64,000 bases of DNA from Chlorophyllum brunneum (Eukaryota; Basidiomycota; Agaricomycetes; Agaricales; Agaricaceae), in contig OY756150.1 in the NCBI GenBank assembly GCA_963576785.1, positions 310,001 through 374,000 of the forward strand, given 5' to 3'. Shown here in pieces: positions 11,557 to 23,049 of the stretch. A model generated the notes under the pieces. It ran no database searches. It had not been told where the DNA came from and saw only the letters and a program-made list of their open reading frames with translations. Both the position numbers and the translations under genes were made by a program. Every line of letters begins with the position of its first letter. The stretch's first letter is position 1.

Positions 11557-12788
11557 ATGCTGGACATTATGCAGCCCCCGCTACCATCCCTACTCTCCAA
11601 CGTCGGCATTCTTTTCGTTTCAAACTCTTTATACGGCGCTTATTTCGTTCTATTCATTTTTTCAACCCTGGTACTCCATCATCAATCCAAACAGAATAAG
11701 CGTCGCTCGTCTGGACCAGTTGGAACAACAATATATCTTGGTCTCGGTTACTTGCTTTTCACTGCAATCACAACAGTAGGTCGAGCGATCCACCCCTGCC
11801 GACCTTACTTATCCAGACATTTTGAGACCTGGATCCTCTCTTGGATAGTATGTACGCGCCCTGACCTGACGACAGGCGGAAAGGAGGGTACTGATCCTCG
11901 AACTTCGAAAATTTTCCTTCTACAAGTATTGGTTGGTGACTTCGCTATATTCGTAGCTGACCTTATACTGGTACGTTGGGCTCAGCTGGAGTCGACCATA
12001 CCTGACTGAAAGTTGCATGCTATATCCCCAGCTCTACCGCTTGTATATAATATGGGAGCGGACGAGAATCATCCTCGGAGGGAGCGTAGTCGTGATCCTA
12101 GCTTATGCAGGTGAGTCGTTCCTCCGGTGTCAACCGTCATGGCATTGTGGGTGCTAATCTTACAATCCTGAAAGCACTGGTCCCGCCTGCTGTCACCTTT
12201 TATCTGAAGAATAAACATCAGTGGAGATCAGGGGCTAATGCCTTCTCTTTCCTTAATCTTGGGTGATTCCTCTTTGCCAAAAATTGGTTGCATGAACTTA
12301 CCTGACCACCCGAAGAATTACTATTACTACGACAGCCTTGATTGTTTATAAAATCTGGAAAAACAGCAGCCTTACACGAGCGCTAGGTGATGGAAACATA
12401 ATCAACGTATGTATCCTCCCAAGGGTCCCAGCCAAGATTGCTCAGATGTCTCATATCACACAGCGAGTGATAGCGATTCTCGTTGAGAGCGTGGCGTTTT
12501 ATACGTAAATAGTGCTTTCTCGTCCGTCTTCAGTCAACTCAGCAGTTTTTCATTCTTTCAAGGGTGTGGATGTTGGTATTCTTGGTCCTCCATTTTGTCG
12601 ATTTTGATGGCTCCCAACTGATATTTTACAGCCTCCCCTCAGCAGCGGGGCTCGCGACTTCATTAGTGAATGTACGTGTTGGGCTCGGTTGGGCAGCTGG
12701 GGAGGAGGGCCGATCAGTTCGTACATTCCATGCATCGTCCCTCGCAGACATCCCACGCCACGTTGGAAGCATAGATGAGTCAGTATAA
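11557..12788 (+). CDS. Array gene 1: orphan seven-helix membrane protein, subfamily 1
   Basis: Seven exons in frame: 11557-11775, 11827-11970, 12032-12110, 12175-12262, 12316-12406, 12464-12504 and 12563-12788. They give 295 residues. Helices can be read in order. Helix 1 is VGILFVSNSLYGAYFVLF, then TIYLGLGYLLF, then FLLQVLVGDFAIFVADLIL. The conserved LYRLYIIW follows at the cytoplasmic end of helix 3, where GPCRs carry their DRY-like motif. Next come IILGGSVVVILAYA, a helix ending TALIVYKIW, RVIAILVESVAFY, and a last helix ending LVNVRVGLGWA. A hydrophilic tail of about 35 residues follows. No named Pfam family is known to me. A receptor role is inferred from topology alone; signalling partners and ligand are unknown. 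All junctions are GT-AG and no inactivating change was seen. Confidence 0.82.
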
Positions 12789-14095
12789 GGAGTTGAGGGT
12801 AGCTACATTAGTGAAGGACCTGCCTACAAGCAGGTATGTTTCCTTGGACAAACATGACAAGCTACAAGGTCGAAATCGGGCGTAACCGTACTTACCACTC
12901 TTCTGTATCCCCTCTTTTCATATCATCCACATCATCTTTTACTCTTTGTACTTGCATTATTCCAAATAAAACTTTAACCCACCACAACCTCTTCTTTCCC
13001 TCAATAGGTACATAGAGATAACGAGTCGTGCGGTGATCCTTCCGGGGACACATCCGGGAAACCCGTCATCGGCCCCCTGTCGGGCTCACACTATGGTAAA
13101 GTTAGATGACCTGCTCCCCGAGACTCCAATTTACCATTCCCAAGAACGATTCGTATGACTTGTTTCTTATTCATTGTCACCCTTCCATATTAGAAAATAC
13201 CGATTTTCGCTAATCTATCTTAAACGGCACTCTCGGCCCGGGGGTAATGCTATTTGATTAATGGGTCCTAATTATATAAGAGTCTGATGTGAATATGAAT
13301 GGATGTTTCTAGAGCGCGATCCAGACATACCCACCTGAGCATATGGCATGGAAGGAATGTTATGGGAGATCCTGGCTATGTTGCCAAGCCCGGTCTGCAT
13401 AGTCACCATCTCGTCTGACTGTGTCCGGATCACATAGATTGCGGGCCCATGTCACAATCTAATCATAGCCGGGCATGGTTTGGGGAGGCTACAATTAGAA
13501 TTTGCCCAAACATATTCGACAGCTGGCTCCTCTCAACTTTCAGCTTTTCGACCCTCCCTATTTGCTCTTCAACGTCTCGAAGTTCTAATTTCGGCACAAT
13601 CCTCGTGCATCCCATCGAGCATTCCCATCTACAGTAGCTCAAACAATCAGCGAGTGCTGATTGCATCGCCGGAAATGAGGGGAGCTACAGTCTCATCATC
13701 ATACCCAACCATGTGGCTTTTGTATCTTTCGCTCCGATCATGGTCATCATTCACGTAACCCGTAGGCAGCTTACTGTAGTCTCTGGTCGAAAACGAATGC
13801 GGACCAAAATGTATAGACACACCAGTACCCATGCCCAAAGCCTGCCAAAGTTTGCTGAAGTTGATTTTGTCCAAATATACACCGGTACGATACTACACAT
13901 TGCACAGTCTTATATTTAGTTCCCCGCTGCGGAAATCGGTCGCCAGGTCTTCAGGAGTGATCGATGATCGATGAGTGATGATCGACCTTTTAACTCGATA
14001 ATCAATCTTACAGGAGCATGATTTATGCCCAGTGGAAACACTTTATAAAAGCCGCGGTAGATCATTCGGTATGTAACTCCTCCACAACTAGGACC
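12789..14095. other. 1.3 kb intergenic region between array genes 1 and 2
   Basis: No coding family recognised. Short open frames around 13449-13919 on both strands overlap one another and lack similarity to the neighbouring receptors. Presumably 3' flank of gene 1 and promoter of gene 2. Confidence 0.4.
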
Positions 14096-15288
14096 ATGTA
14101 TCCACCAAATTCGGGCCTTCTTGCAGCAGAAGGACGCATTGGCGTCCTTTTCGTGGCCAACTCGCTTTACGGTGCTTACTTGGTTCTGTTCACCTTATCG
14201 AGTCTGGTACTCCATCGTCAAGTTCTGTTGAATAGGAAGCAGTCCTCTGGATCTTTTGGCACCATTATACACTTGACTTTGGGGTACATACTATTCTTGA
14301 GTATATCATCGGTTGGTGGACCCATTTTCAATTCTTAGCATGAGCTGATGTCCTGTCTTGACACTCAGAGCTGGGTTTTCCTCTGGATAATTTACATGCA
14401 CCCGAACCTGGGGAAAGGGCAATTCAGTATCTCATTTTATATTCAAGTCGTGCTCGGGTCCTTCGCCACACTAGTAGCACAATATATAATTGTGAGTGAA
14501 ATTTTGCTGAATACTGACAGATTTGTTATTTTTCATGCTTTTTTCTACTCCAGTTGTATCGATTATACATTATTTTGGATCGGAAAGAGATCGTAATGAA
14601 GATTGGCGTATTTGTACCTCTTGTCCAAGCTGGTAGGACCTTCAAACTTGGTAATTCAAATCATGAGCATTGACGATCGAACATTGAACGTTCGAACAAT
14701 GAAGCATTTAGCATATACGATTTCGTTTATTTTGCAAAACATAGAGTTACTTGGGATCTCGGTTCAATCTTCCTAGTTACTTCAGCACTGGTGTAAGTCC
14801 GATTGACTTTTGTAACGAGAGGCGAAGCTCATTTTCATCGACAGTACAGATGTTGTTGCCACGGCATTAATGTCATGGAAAATCTGGTACGTCAACAGAG
14901 TCTTGGGTGGTCAAAAAGTTCTAAAGGTAAGATTTGAGAGCTTCGCAAGTCGAAGACCACTGACATTGCCTCAGAAAGTGCTATCAATCCTAATAGAAAG
15001 CGCAGCCCTCTACACGTATACATTCTATCGCATATTTCAGGACGCAACTGACGTACCATTCTGTCAAATAGGGCCTGGATGACCTCATATCTGATTCTCT
15101 TCTTGGTCGACAGAGGCGCTTCGCACGTACTCCTGTTTGGTTCGCCAGCGGTCGCGGGAATTGCCACATCCTTAGTCAACGTTCGCGTGGGGCTCGGGTG
15201 GGCAGCAGGGGAAGAAGGACGATCAACCTTATCCTTACATGACTCTGCTTTCACCCAGACTGATATCGGTAGTGGGGGAGTGATTTAG
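14096..15288 (+). CDS. Array gene 2: orphan seven-helix membrane protein, subfamily 1
   Basis: Closest relative of array gene 1 in this window, with the same exon layout. The first exon starts at ATG 14096 and encodes IGVLFVANSLYGAYLVLF. The second encodes SWVFLWIIYMHPNL and the third helix. The third starts with LYRLYIIL. Later exons encode VYFAKHRVTWDLGSIFLV, VVATALMSWKIW and KVLSILIESAALY, and the last ends with LVNVRVGLGWAAGEEGRS. Intron phases match gene 1 (0, 0, 1, 2, then later). The tail is short and polar. I saw no disrupting stop in the spliced frame. The fourth-exon boundaries rest on comparison with gene 1 rather than on strong splice signals. Confidence 0.78.
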
Positions 15289-15748
15289 GATCGCACAGTG
15301 ATTTGTATCTTCACCCTACAGGCTGCATGCACTTGATTTAAGCTCCTTGGACTTGGACGGGGGTCGCCGGGAACTGGTGCTGGGCATCAATCTCTAGGTT
15401 GTCAAACCAAAATCAAAAAGGCTTCAATACCACATTTGAAGGTAATCTTGGATTGTCCTCGGAGCAATCTATTTTATATCGTGCTACTTTGCAAGTTCCC
15501 AAGGATCTGCACATACATCTGGACCCAACTGCGTCGTCGTTGGACCCAACATACACCTATCTTGGAACAACCCAACACCACGTGAAGGCGAGAAACTTCA
15601 CTGACACATCGTCGTATGGTAACGTTCATCTCACCTTTTCCGAGGTCATCAACAGTTCCATCTTGTGATGAGGTTCTGTATATAAACTTATATGAACGTG
15701 GTACCCTTGAGTCAGTTTATAGCTCTGTTTCTCTGTTTCTCCCTCCGA
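15289..15748. other. Short intergenic region
   Basis: Contains an 89-codon open frame (15399-15668, +) without similarity to anything recognised. Probably promoter and leader of array gene 3. An in-frame ATG at 15692 could lengthen that gene by 19 residues. Confidence 0.4.
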
Positions 15749-17090
15749 ATGGCTCAGCCCATCCAAAGCTCTCCCGACCAACTAGAACATCACCTAGTTT
15801 CGATGTTTCTTGAGTGTGCTTTCTATGGCATTTTCTCTATACTATTTACTACATCCACTTGGTTGCTCATCCTTCGACTGAGAAAGCTGAAAAGACGGTC
15901 CTTCGACGCGGAAAGACGGCAAAGGTTGTCACTTTTGGTATATCTCTGTTTTGGTATAATGATGTTCCTTTGCCTTTCGGGTGTAAGTTCATGCTTGTCT
16001 CAAATTCTGTTCAGCATAACTGATGGATCTTTGAGTAACCAGGTTTGGATTTTCTCATGGATCAGGTTGTTGAAGCCAGAACTACTTAGCACTGACCCCG
16101 GTTCGGGCCTTTTCGCATTTACCGATCTTAGCCGTGGCAGCATGCTGAGCCCGAAAATGTTTGGTCGCTCCGTACTCTTCGTTGCCACATCGAAATTTAG
16201 CGATGCCATACTGGTAAGTGAGTTGTTTTATCACTGCCTCACCTCACCTCGGTGATGATGATATTAGACGTATCGCCTCTGGATGATCTCCTGTAAATCC
16301 TTAGGTGTAATGGCTTTCCCATATTTGGTATGGCTTGGTTATTTCGGTATTTACACACTTCAGTCCAGACTTAAGAAAGTCCGGGTGAGCTGATGCTTCT
16401 TAGTTATGTGCACCGGCCTTGCTGTCATATATGTCAAGAACGGGGTCATCTCAACCGAGTGGGTTTTGATTTTCATTATTCTCTCTATATGGTGCGTACG
16501 ACATCATCTATCTATCCATCTATCCGGCTGTTGCTAAGCCGGTTTGAAGCTTGAACGTCTATTTCACTGGTGCGATCAAAACGAAGACCACGTGCTCGCG
16601 TTCTCAACTTGTTCTTGTAGTGTCTATCCTGTTAAAGGCCAGGAAATTGCGGAATGTAGTGAGCTATGGTGGAGCCAACCCTATTGTAAGGCACGTTCTT
16701 ACCAAATGACCTCTAGCTCAACGACTCGGTAACTGTAGAGAGCCATGGCGATTGTCATAGAAAGCGCGTCCATTTACACGTACGATTTTCCCGCTATGAG
16801 ATTGCTAAGGTGTGGTAGAGCTCACATAACCGTGTAGGATCTGGCTCCTCCTACTGGCCGTCACAACCCTAACACACGCGGACGCCGCTGCAGGATTATT
16901 AGCCAATGGTGTGGCTCCTGTTGCGGGGATTGTCACCATGCTTGTCAACGTTCGGGTGGGGCTTGGGTGGGCGTGGGATGAGTCCAAAGTTTCTGACCCT
17001 CCAAGTTCACCCGGGGTTGAGTCTGAGCCAGAGGGGTGGTGTTCACACTGTTGCGCTCTAACCGCTAGGATGGCCACAACGGAGGTGTAA
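15749..17090 (+). CDS. Array gene 3: orphan seven-helix membrane protein, subfamily 2
   Basis: Start placed at ATG 15749; 15692 is an in-frame alternative that would add a hydrophobic leader. Exon 1 encodes FLECAFYGIFSILFTTSTWLL, a basic loop (LRLRKLKRRS) and LVYLCFGIMMFLCLSG. Next comes VWIFSWIR and a long loop, then a segment ending SKFSDAIL. After an intron TYRLWMI holds the place of the subfamily 1 LYRLYIIW motif. Later exons encode MAFPYLVWLGYF, VICTGLAVIYVK, MAIVIESASIY, and the last exon (from about 16840) ends with PVAGIVTMLVNVRVGLGWA plus a Cys-containing polar tail. The second extramembrane loop is longer than in subfamily 1. Not all exon edges are fixed, especially around 16370-16420. 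No known function. Confidence 0.72.
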
Positions 17091-17630
17091 AACGTCGGTA
17101 ACGAAGCCATTTCTCGACGCAATCGAATGCCACTATCCATTTATATAATTCGTCTTCTCGTGTTTGGCAAACGTTTGCTCCTCACGTCTACTCGCTCTAT
17201 ATTAATTAATTGCCACTGTCCTACACTGCTCATTGCTCGCCTATTCGCTCGGTACGGTAGACTGCCGAAACTACTATTTCTATCACCCTTCCCCTTTTTT
17301 CCTGTTTGCGACCCATGTCCACTCCAAGAACTAACGTTAGTCAACCGCCGCCTGGCGGAGGAACGGGTCCTTGGAGCACTCAAATTGGGTCGGAGTGAGG
17401 CCATTCCGCGCTTTCTAATCCAGAAACTGGACCCTGGACCCGCACTTGGATATGCATCACACAAAGGAATAGTCATCCGAGGTGGTATATTCTAGACGAA
17501 TGCGCATTACAGTTACACCATGTAAAATCTATTACTGTAAAGCATAAAACCAGAATCCGAAATTATTAGTCTATTCCTGAAAGCAGCCGTAGTGACCCAG
17601 TACCTGGAAACAACCCAAGGTACTGCGAGG
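17091..17630. other. Convergent intergenic region at the centre of the array
   Basis: This is where the + and - halves of the receptor array meet, so both neighbouring genes end here. A 122-codon + frame and a 111-codon - frame overlap at 17127-17495; neither shows a known motif, and they look like mutual shadows. Confidence 0.4.
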
Positions 17631-19005
17631 TCATGGGCAACGTCGCCCAGTCACTGTGACTGAAGAAACTATACTTCCTCCCTCGCTCAGACTGGTAAAA
17701 CCTCTATTCGCTCCAATATATTGAGTCCCAAAAACCATCGTCGACAGACAAACTTCATAGTTGGATGGTTCACCTCCCATTGCTCCCGCTACCTCCCCTC
17801 CTGCACCACGTGCAAGCCCAAGACCAATCCGAACGTTAATGAGCATAGCAGAGACGCCATAAACTGCGGGAATGGAGTCAAGAAGGCACAATGTGATCTG
17901 GGATTTAAATCCCAGACCCGCAATGAGGAAAAGGAGGTTCCATGTTCTGTGAAACAATGTGTCGTGAGTGAGGAATCAGAACGTGGAACTGGGAGACATA
18001 CGCAGCTATGGCCGCGCTTTCGACTATAACTGCAAGGGTTTTCTGGATATAAATTGAGAGGGATGATGTAAGGCGAGTAAAGATGATTGCTTGCCTTCAG
18101 TCCGTATCCTCCAAGCCTTACCCCAACATGGGACTGAGCCCTGAAAATGATCCAGGAGATCATCACTATGCACCATGCACCAGTCGTACCAAATCATACA
18201 GGGTGAATGGGCGATAGCCTTACCCGTGACATAGACGGTAATACTATTACCCTGTGAGACCCTCTCCATGTGAGGCAGTGAACAGGACCCACCCAAGCGT
18301 AATGGACGCGGCAGCTGCGTCCCACCGCGTCAACGCTATTTCCCCATTGCGTTCAATAGGAATTGGCGTTTTTGTCGTGTCATTGAAGGGCCCTGACAGG
18401 ACGATTGCACATACTGCCGAGGAAACGTGTCAGTTGCCATCGAGACGTAAGGAGACGACCATACCGAAGAATGCAAAGAACCCAAGGATAGGGAGAGTGA
18501 CCATCAATTTACTCCTACCCGACAAAATCCATAATCGGTGTATCTGTTTGGTATGTGCCATCAGGGTACATCCCGTAGGAATACTGGGATTACATACAGT
18601 AATACTGTCGCCAATTAGCACTGTGGCTTGTATACATGCTTCCTTGAATCTATAGGACGTACGACTTAGTCGGGGCACCTGTATCGGATTCTGCTCATGT
18701 CCTAGAATAGGGAGAACTTCCGGCCAGTAAAACGACCATTTCTGTGAATGAAACGCTCAAGGTTTTGAAATGATGGGGAAAGAGTTACATACTGCGGAGA
18801 TAGTACAAAACATCAAGGTGCTCAAAACCAGATACAGCGTCAGGTTCTTCACCTTCGCCTTGCTCCCAGCTGCAGTACTGAGCATTACTTTCCTCCTCTG
18901 TAGGAGCAATATTGTTGATATCGCGAAAAGGGCAAGAAATACACCATAGAGGAGAGTTTCAATGAGGATACCGACGATATCATAGGGGTCAACTTGATAA
19001 AACAT
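17631..19005 (-). CDS. Array gene 4: orphan seven-helix membrane protein, subfamily 2
   Basis: Starts at ATG 19005. The first exon encodes DIVGILIETLLYGVFLALF, ISTILLLQRRK and NLTLYLVLSTLMFCTISAV. The last exon encodes LLFLIAGLGF, then a segment ending AVYGVSAMLINVRIGLGLA, and a Gly/Ser-rich tail ending at TGA 17631. The middle exons (about 18050-18650) encode further hydrophobic segments, including KLMVTLPILGFFAFFGMVV. The first-exon pattern IETLLYG.FL.LFA.ST.LLLQRR is shared with array gene 5, its nearest relative here. Internal exon edges were not all resolved. Orientation is opposite to genes 1-3. No function known. Confidence 0.7.
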
Positions 19006-20221
19006 TCAAATACTCGTCCGTCGACGTCACAGGCTAAACAATTTTAAGAGGTCGGGAGAGGGGAAATACCTCCGAGGGACAAAGTGTCAAGTAACTGTAA
19101 CAATGATGACTGGGAAAGGTAGAATGAAAGACAACTAAGCAAGGATGCATGAATGCATGAAGTATGCCTATCCGGATGACCAGATATATAGTTCAGAGAG
19201 GACCCATACCGTTCCCCGAAAAGTCGGATGATTCCCCGCGTACGAATATTTCGTTAAGCCAAGGTTGGTAGATATTCATCAGCCTCGCTAAGAGCACTCA
19301 AGTGAATCTAAAATTGACACCAGCACGGGCCTACCCTGGCTACGAAACATCGTTAGGTGCGTTTCTAGCCTTTGTTGATCATGAGAGAACTAGTAATTAC
19401 GAGTGCGTAGAGGTAATGGGGTCCGGACCGCACGCACCTTCGAATGGAGAATAAAGACAGATTAGAAAGAGTAGATGCATACCCGTGTGGGAAACGCCGT
19501 AGGTGTCCTGTTAATACCAGCATATGTCAAATGTTAATAATGATATTGTCATTTACGTTTTTATAATTTGGAACGATGGGTATAACCGGTACCTGAACAT
19601 GTGATGCGGGCTTGGGTAGGCTTGGCAGTCAATTCATTTTCTTGCTCCCCTGCAATTCCATTCCGGCTTTCATTAGCAACTTTACCTCCACCTCTCGCTG
19701 CCACTCCGTACGCTCCGCCCTCGGCCCAAGAGTATTATGTTACAGAAGAGAAGGCTAGAATTTGTCAGCGCCTAACTTTCCAATCACGCCCTTGGTTCTG
19801 AGGGAAAATTCGGAGAATATATGTGGCTGAATTGGCTGGAACCTAATATCAAAAAGGGGGTTCTTCCAATTCGCGGTAGCCGATATTGCTACCGATGTAT
19901 TTAAGCTTCTCAGGGACCTACATTATTCATATAATGATGACAAGCCCTGTCCTGGACTAAGAGAGACCAACAACTCGTGCCACAGCCGCACCAATTCACT
20001 CGGACACTGATTTTAGCCCTGACGAAACAAATCACACGATGCCTTCCTCTACAAGATTAAAATGCACGATGCGGCTGAACCCTGAGTCTCGATATCTCCC
20101 TTGGACTGACAAGGCAATATGACCTGGTCGTAATATTTACGCGTATATTTATATTATTTCCGGACGAATTAGTCGCTGCATAACTATAGATACAGTGGAG
20201 TCAAACCTAAAGATAACTCAA
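19006..20221. other. 1.2 kb intergenic region between array genes 4 and 5
   Basis: No gene recognised. One 66-codon open frame at 19601-19801 (+) has no support. Presumably promoter of gene 4 and 3' flank of gene 5. Confidence 0.45.
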
Positions 20222-21653
20222 CTACGCAAGACATGTTTCTCGGGCCGCAGTCACAGATGACACCACACTACTATCATCGCATGCCGCAGACTCGTCCACT
20301 GACTCTCCTAGGGCACTCCGGGTAGAACACGCATACTCAGATAGAACCACAGTAGAAGGACATGCTCTACACTCTGAGGGCACTCCGATGGTTGTGTCCC
20401 TGTCATTACACTCGAGCCCAGCGCGCACATTAATCAACATGGCGGAGATCCCATAAATTGCTGGTATTGAATCGAGGAAACATAGTGCAAATTCGTGTTG
20501 GAGGCAGACACCGGTGATGAAGAAGCAAAAGTTCCATGTTCTGGTAGAATGTCATTGGTCAACGGGGGCCGGAAGGGGTTCCGAGATGATGTAGCATACG
20601 TACGTAGATATTACAGCACTTTCGAAGATGACGATCAGGGCCTGCCGGGGTGGTTTAATTTTGTGAGTATATTTTTATGTGTTTGAAACGTACCCTTACT
20701 CCATTTCCACCAATGCTATGAGCATTTGCACGCTGCGCTTTGAGAATAATCCAAGAGATCATCACTGAAGGAGTTGTTCGATCAGCCCAACGTCGCCGCG
20801 GCACTCATTTTTTGTGCGAACGTACAGGTTGAGTAGACAGTCACACTTGTGTAAATATCAGACTCTGTGTCTCGTGAAAGTGGACTAACCGCACCTAGTT
20901 GTGGTTGTCAATGCACCTACATCAAATGGTGTTAGTACTAATTTTCCGTTTTTTCGGATGGGCATTAGCGTCTTGGTTACGTTTGCATTATTACGGGGTC
21001 CCAAGAGCACAACTGCGAATCCTGCAACCAGGAATACATCAACTCGAGACGGAGAGACAGTTGCGAAAGAGATCTACCAATAAATCCCAACACTCCTAAA
21101 ATGGGGGGCGCGACCATCCACTTATTTCTCTTGCTCAGGACCCAGAGCCGATATATCTGCTCAGTGTGCATGACTCGGGAACACCCTCATTTTGACGAGA
21201 ATGAGATAACTTACTGTTATGGCATCACCGAGCACCACAGTAGCCTGTATGCTTGCCCGCTTGAACCGATATACGGTCTGACCGAGTCTGGGCAGCTGGG
21301 CTGGTAGGCTTCCAATGGGAACTACTTCGGGCCACCAAAAGCTCCACTTCTAAGTACAGAGGTTATTTCCGCATTGCCACCAGAGTCCGTAAGCGAGTGA
21401 GCGCTAAATGGAATCCCAAATAGAAGAGTAGATCACATACAGTAGTTATCGTGCAGAACATTAGTATGCTCATGATCAGATAGAACGTCAAGCTCTTCAA
21501 CCCCCTAGGTTCCATAAATTGATCCTTCACCAGACCACCTCGTCTTTGAAGTAGCAGAAATGTCGACAATGCGAACAAGACCAGAAATATACCATAGCCA
21601 AGAGTTTCGAGGAGGATGGCAATGATCTGGTACGGATCAACTTTGTACTGCAT
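20222..21653 (-). CDS. Array gene 5: orphan seven-helix membrane protein, subfamily 2
   Basis: Starts at ATG 21653. Exon 1 encodes QIIAILLETLGYGIFLVLF, STFLLLQRRGG and LTFYLIMSILMFCTITTV, parallel to array gene 4 almost residue for residue in the helices. A middle exon near 21000-21170 encodes KWMVAPPILGVLGFIGRSL. The final exon carries AMLINVRAGLE, where the usual RVGLGWA is replaced. It has a tail of about 60 residues rich in Ser/Thr/Cys, with the stop TAG at 20222. The changed end of the last helix suggests relaxed constraint or divergence. Internal exon edges are only approximate, so an undetected break is possible. Confidence 0.65.
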
Positions 21654-23049
21654 GAGTTATCTTCTTTTTACCGCCGACTGGAGGTAGAGCGGCAGGTAAG
21701 TAAAATCCCAAGAGCGAGAAGAAAAACGAAAGTCAGACCGGGGTGGAGTACAGAGAACTCGACCATGTCGCGCAGTGGCACGTAGGCAAATATATAGGGT
21801 CAGGGAAGGCCATTCGCATCCCGAAAGGGAGCGATGTTGTGTTATGAATGTACTTACCCGAATCCGAGGTCATGTCAGATCGACGGATTGTTGCCACAAT
21901 CAGTATGAGGAATAAGGAATAGTTTGGGGTTACTGTGCCCATACAGCCGGTTTCAAAGTATTCTGGCTAAGCGGCACATGAATCGCCGGTTGGACGCTGA
22001 GCGCTTTCTCCGATCCACAAATCGGTGAGCGTTGACTTCGGGAGAAAATGAAAATTCGTGGGACCTCTGCAGATATTTGCAAGTGGTGCGATATACGAAA
22101 GCCACGAATCGTCTAGTCGACTGGTCTGCGGAGCGTCTGACCATCAACTGCGTAGCATCCACATACAGTAATTTGGGGCGAGCTCAGCTTGACTCGGTCC
22201 ATCATTCCTAAAGCGATATTTCAGGATGAGGCCAACAAACTCGGAGTCGGGTCGAGTCGAACAGCACAATTGGAATGATGATCGGGGAATGAGTGTGAGG
22301 TGTTTGTGAAGTACCCAAAACAGTAAGGACGCGGGTCAACCAACGGTCAAACAATCTGGGGCTGTTCAGAACAGGTCCAGGCGATTAACAACAACAACTG
22401 TTGCTCTAAGCATGGTCGCGGTGATTTCCGCCGCCGCCGCTGACCACGCAGGATGGAAGCAGTGATGATTAACACCGACTAGCGGTCCCACGCTAACTGT
22501 GGGGCATCAGGCGTCGGTGAGGGTTTCTGCGGGTTGCAGAAGCGAAGGTTCACCCCACAAGTTCTAAGAACTGACGACAAGGGTTTAGCTTCCAGAGGCA
22601 AGTAACACCGAAACCTGAGAGGACCAAAGTCTACAGAAGTGTTTCATTCAATGCTGTGATGTTCGTGGGATGGGGTGTGACATCCCCGAGAAACCAGAAC
22701 AGACGAGTTGCAGACGAAGAAGAGGAGTCGAGGCTTTGGTAGTTATGTGTCCAGCATTCATCTGGTGCCTGGGCGGGCTGTTTTATAACTTGGAAGCCAT
22801 TTGGGAGCGCCCGGTTGCCGGTTTTGACCAAACGATCGCAGAGGCCGGATGACAGGTGTCCGGTTTGAAACACAGACCGATGTATGAGTTTGGCCAAGCA
22901 AAGGTACTGTTTTGGAAAGTAAGTGGTACAGCAGTGACAGTGGAGAGCAGCTGCCAAGACGCTGTGATGGAGAACGCCGAGAAAATTGAAATATTGAAAC
23001 TCCGCCCCCTGAAGAAAGGAGGATGGATGAGGGTAAGTCCATAAATACG
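21654..23049. other. 1.4 kb divergent intergenic region
   Basis: Lies between the start of array gene 5 (-) and the stress protein gene (+), so it should contain both promoters. A 156-codon minus frame (22783-23253) overlaps the + gene and has no recognisable domain; I regard it as a shadow in its right part. A GGTAAG-type donor at 23032 just upstream of the chosen + start may belong to a 5' UTR intron. Confidence 0.4.
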
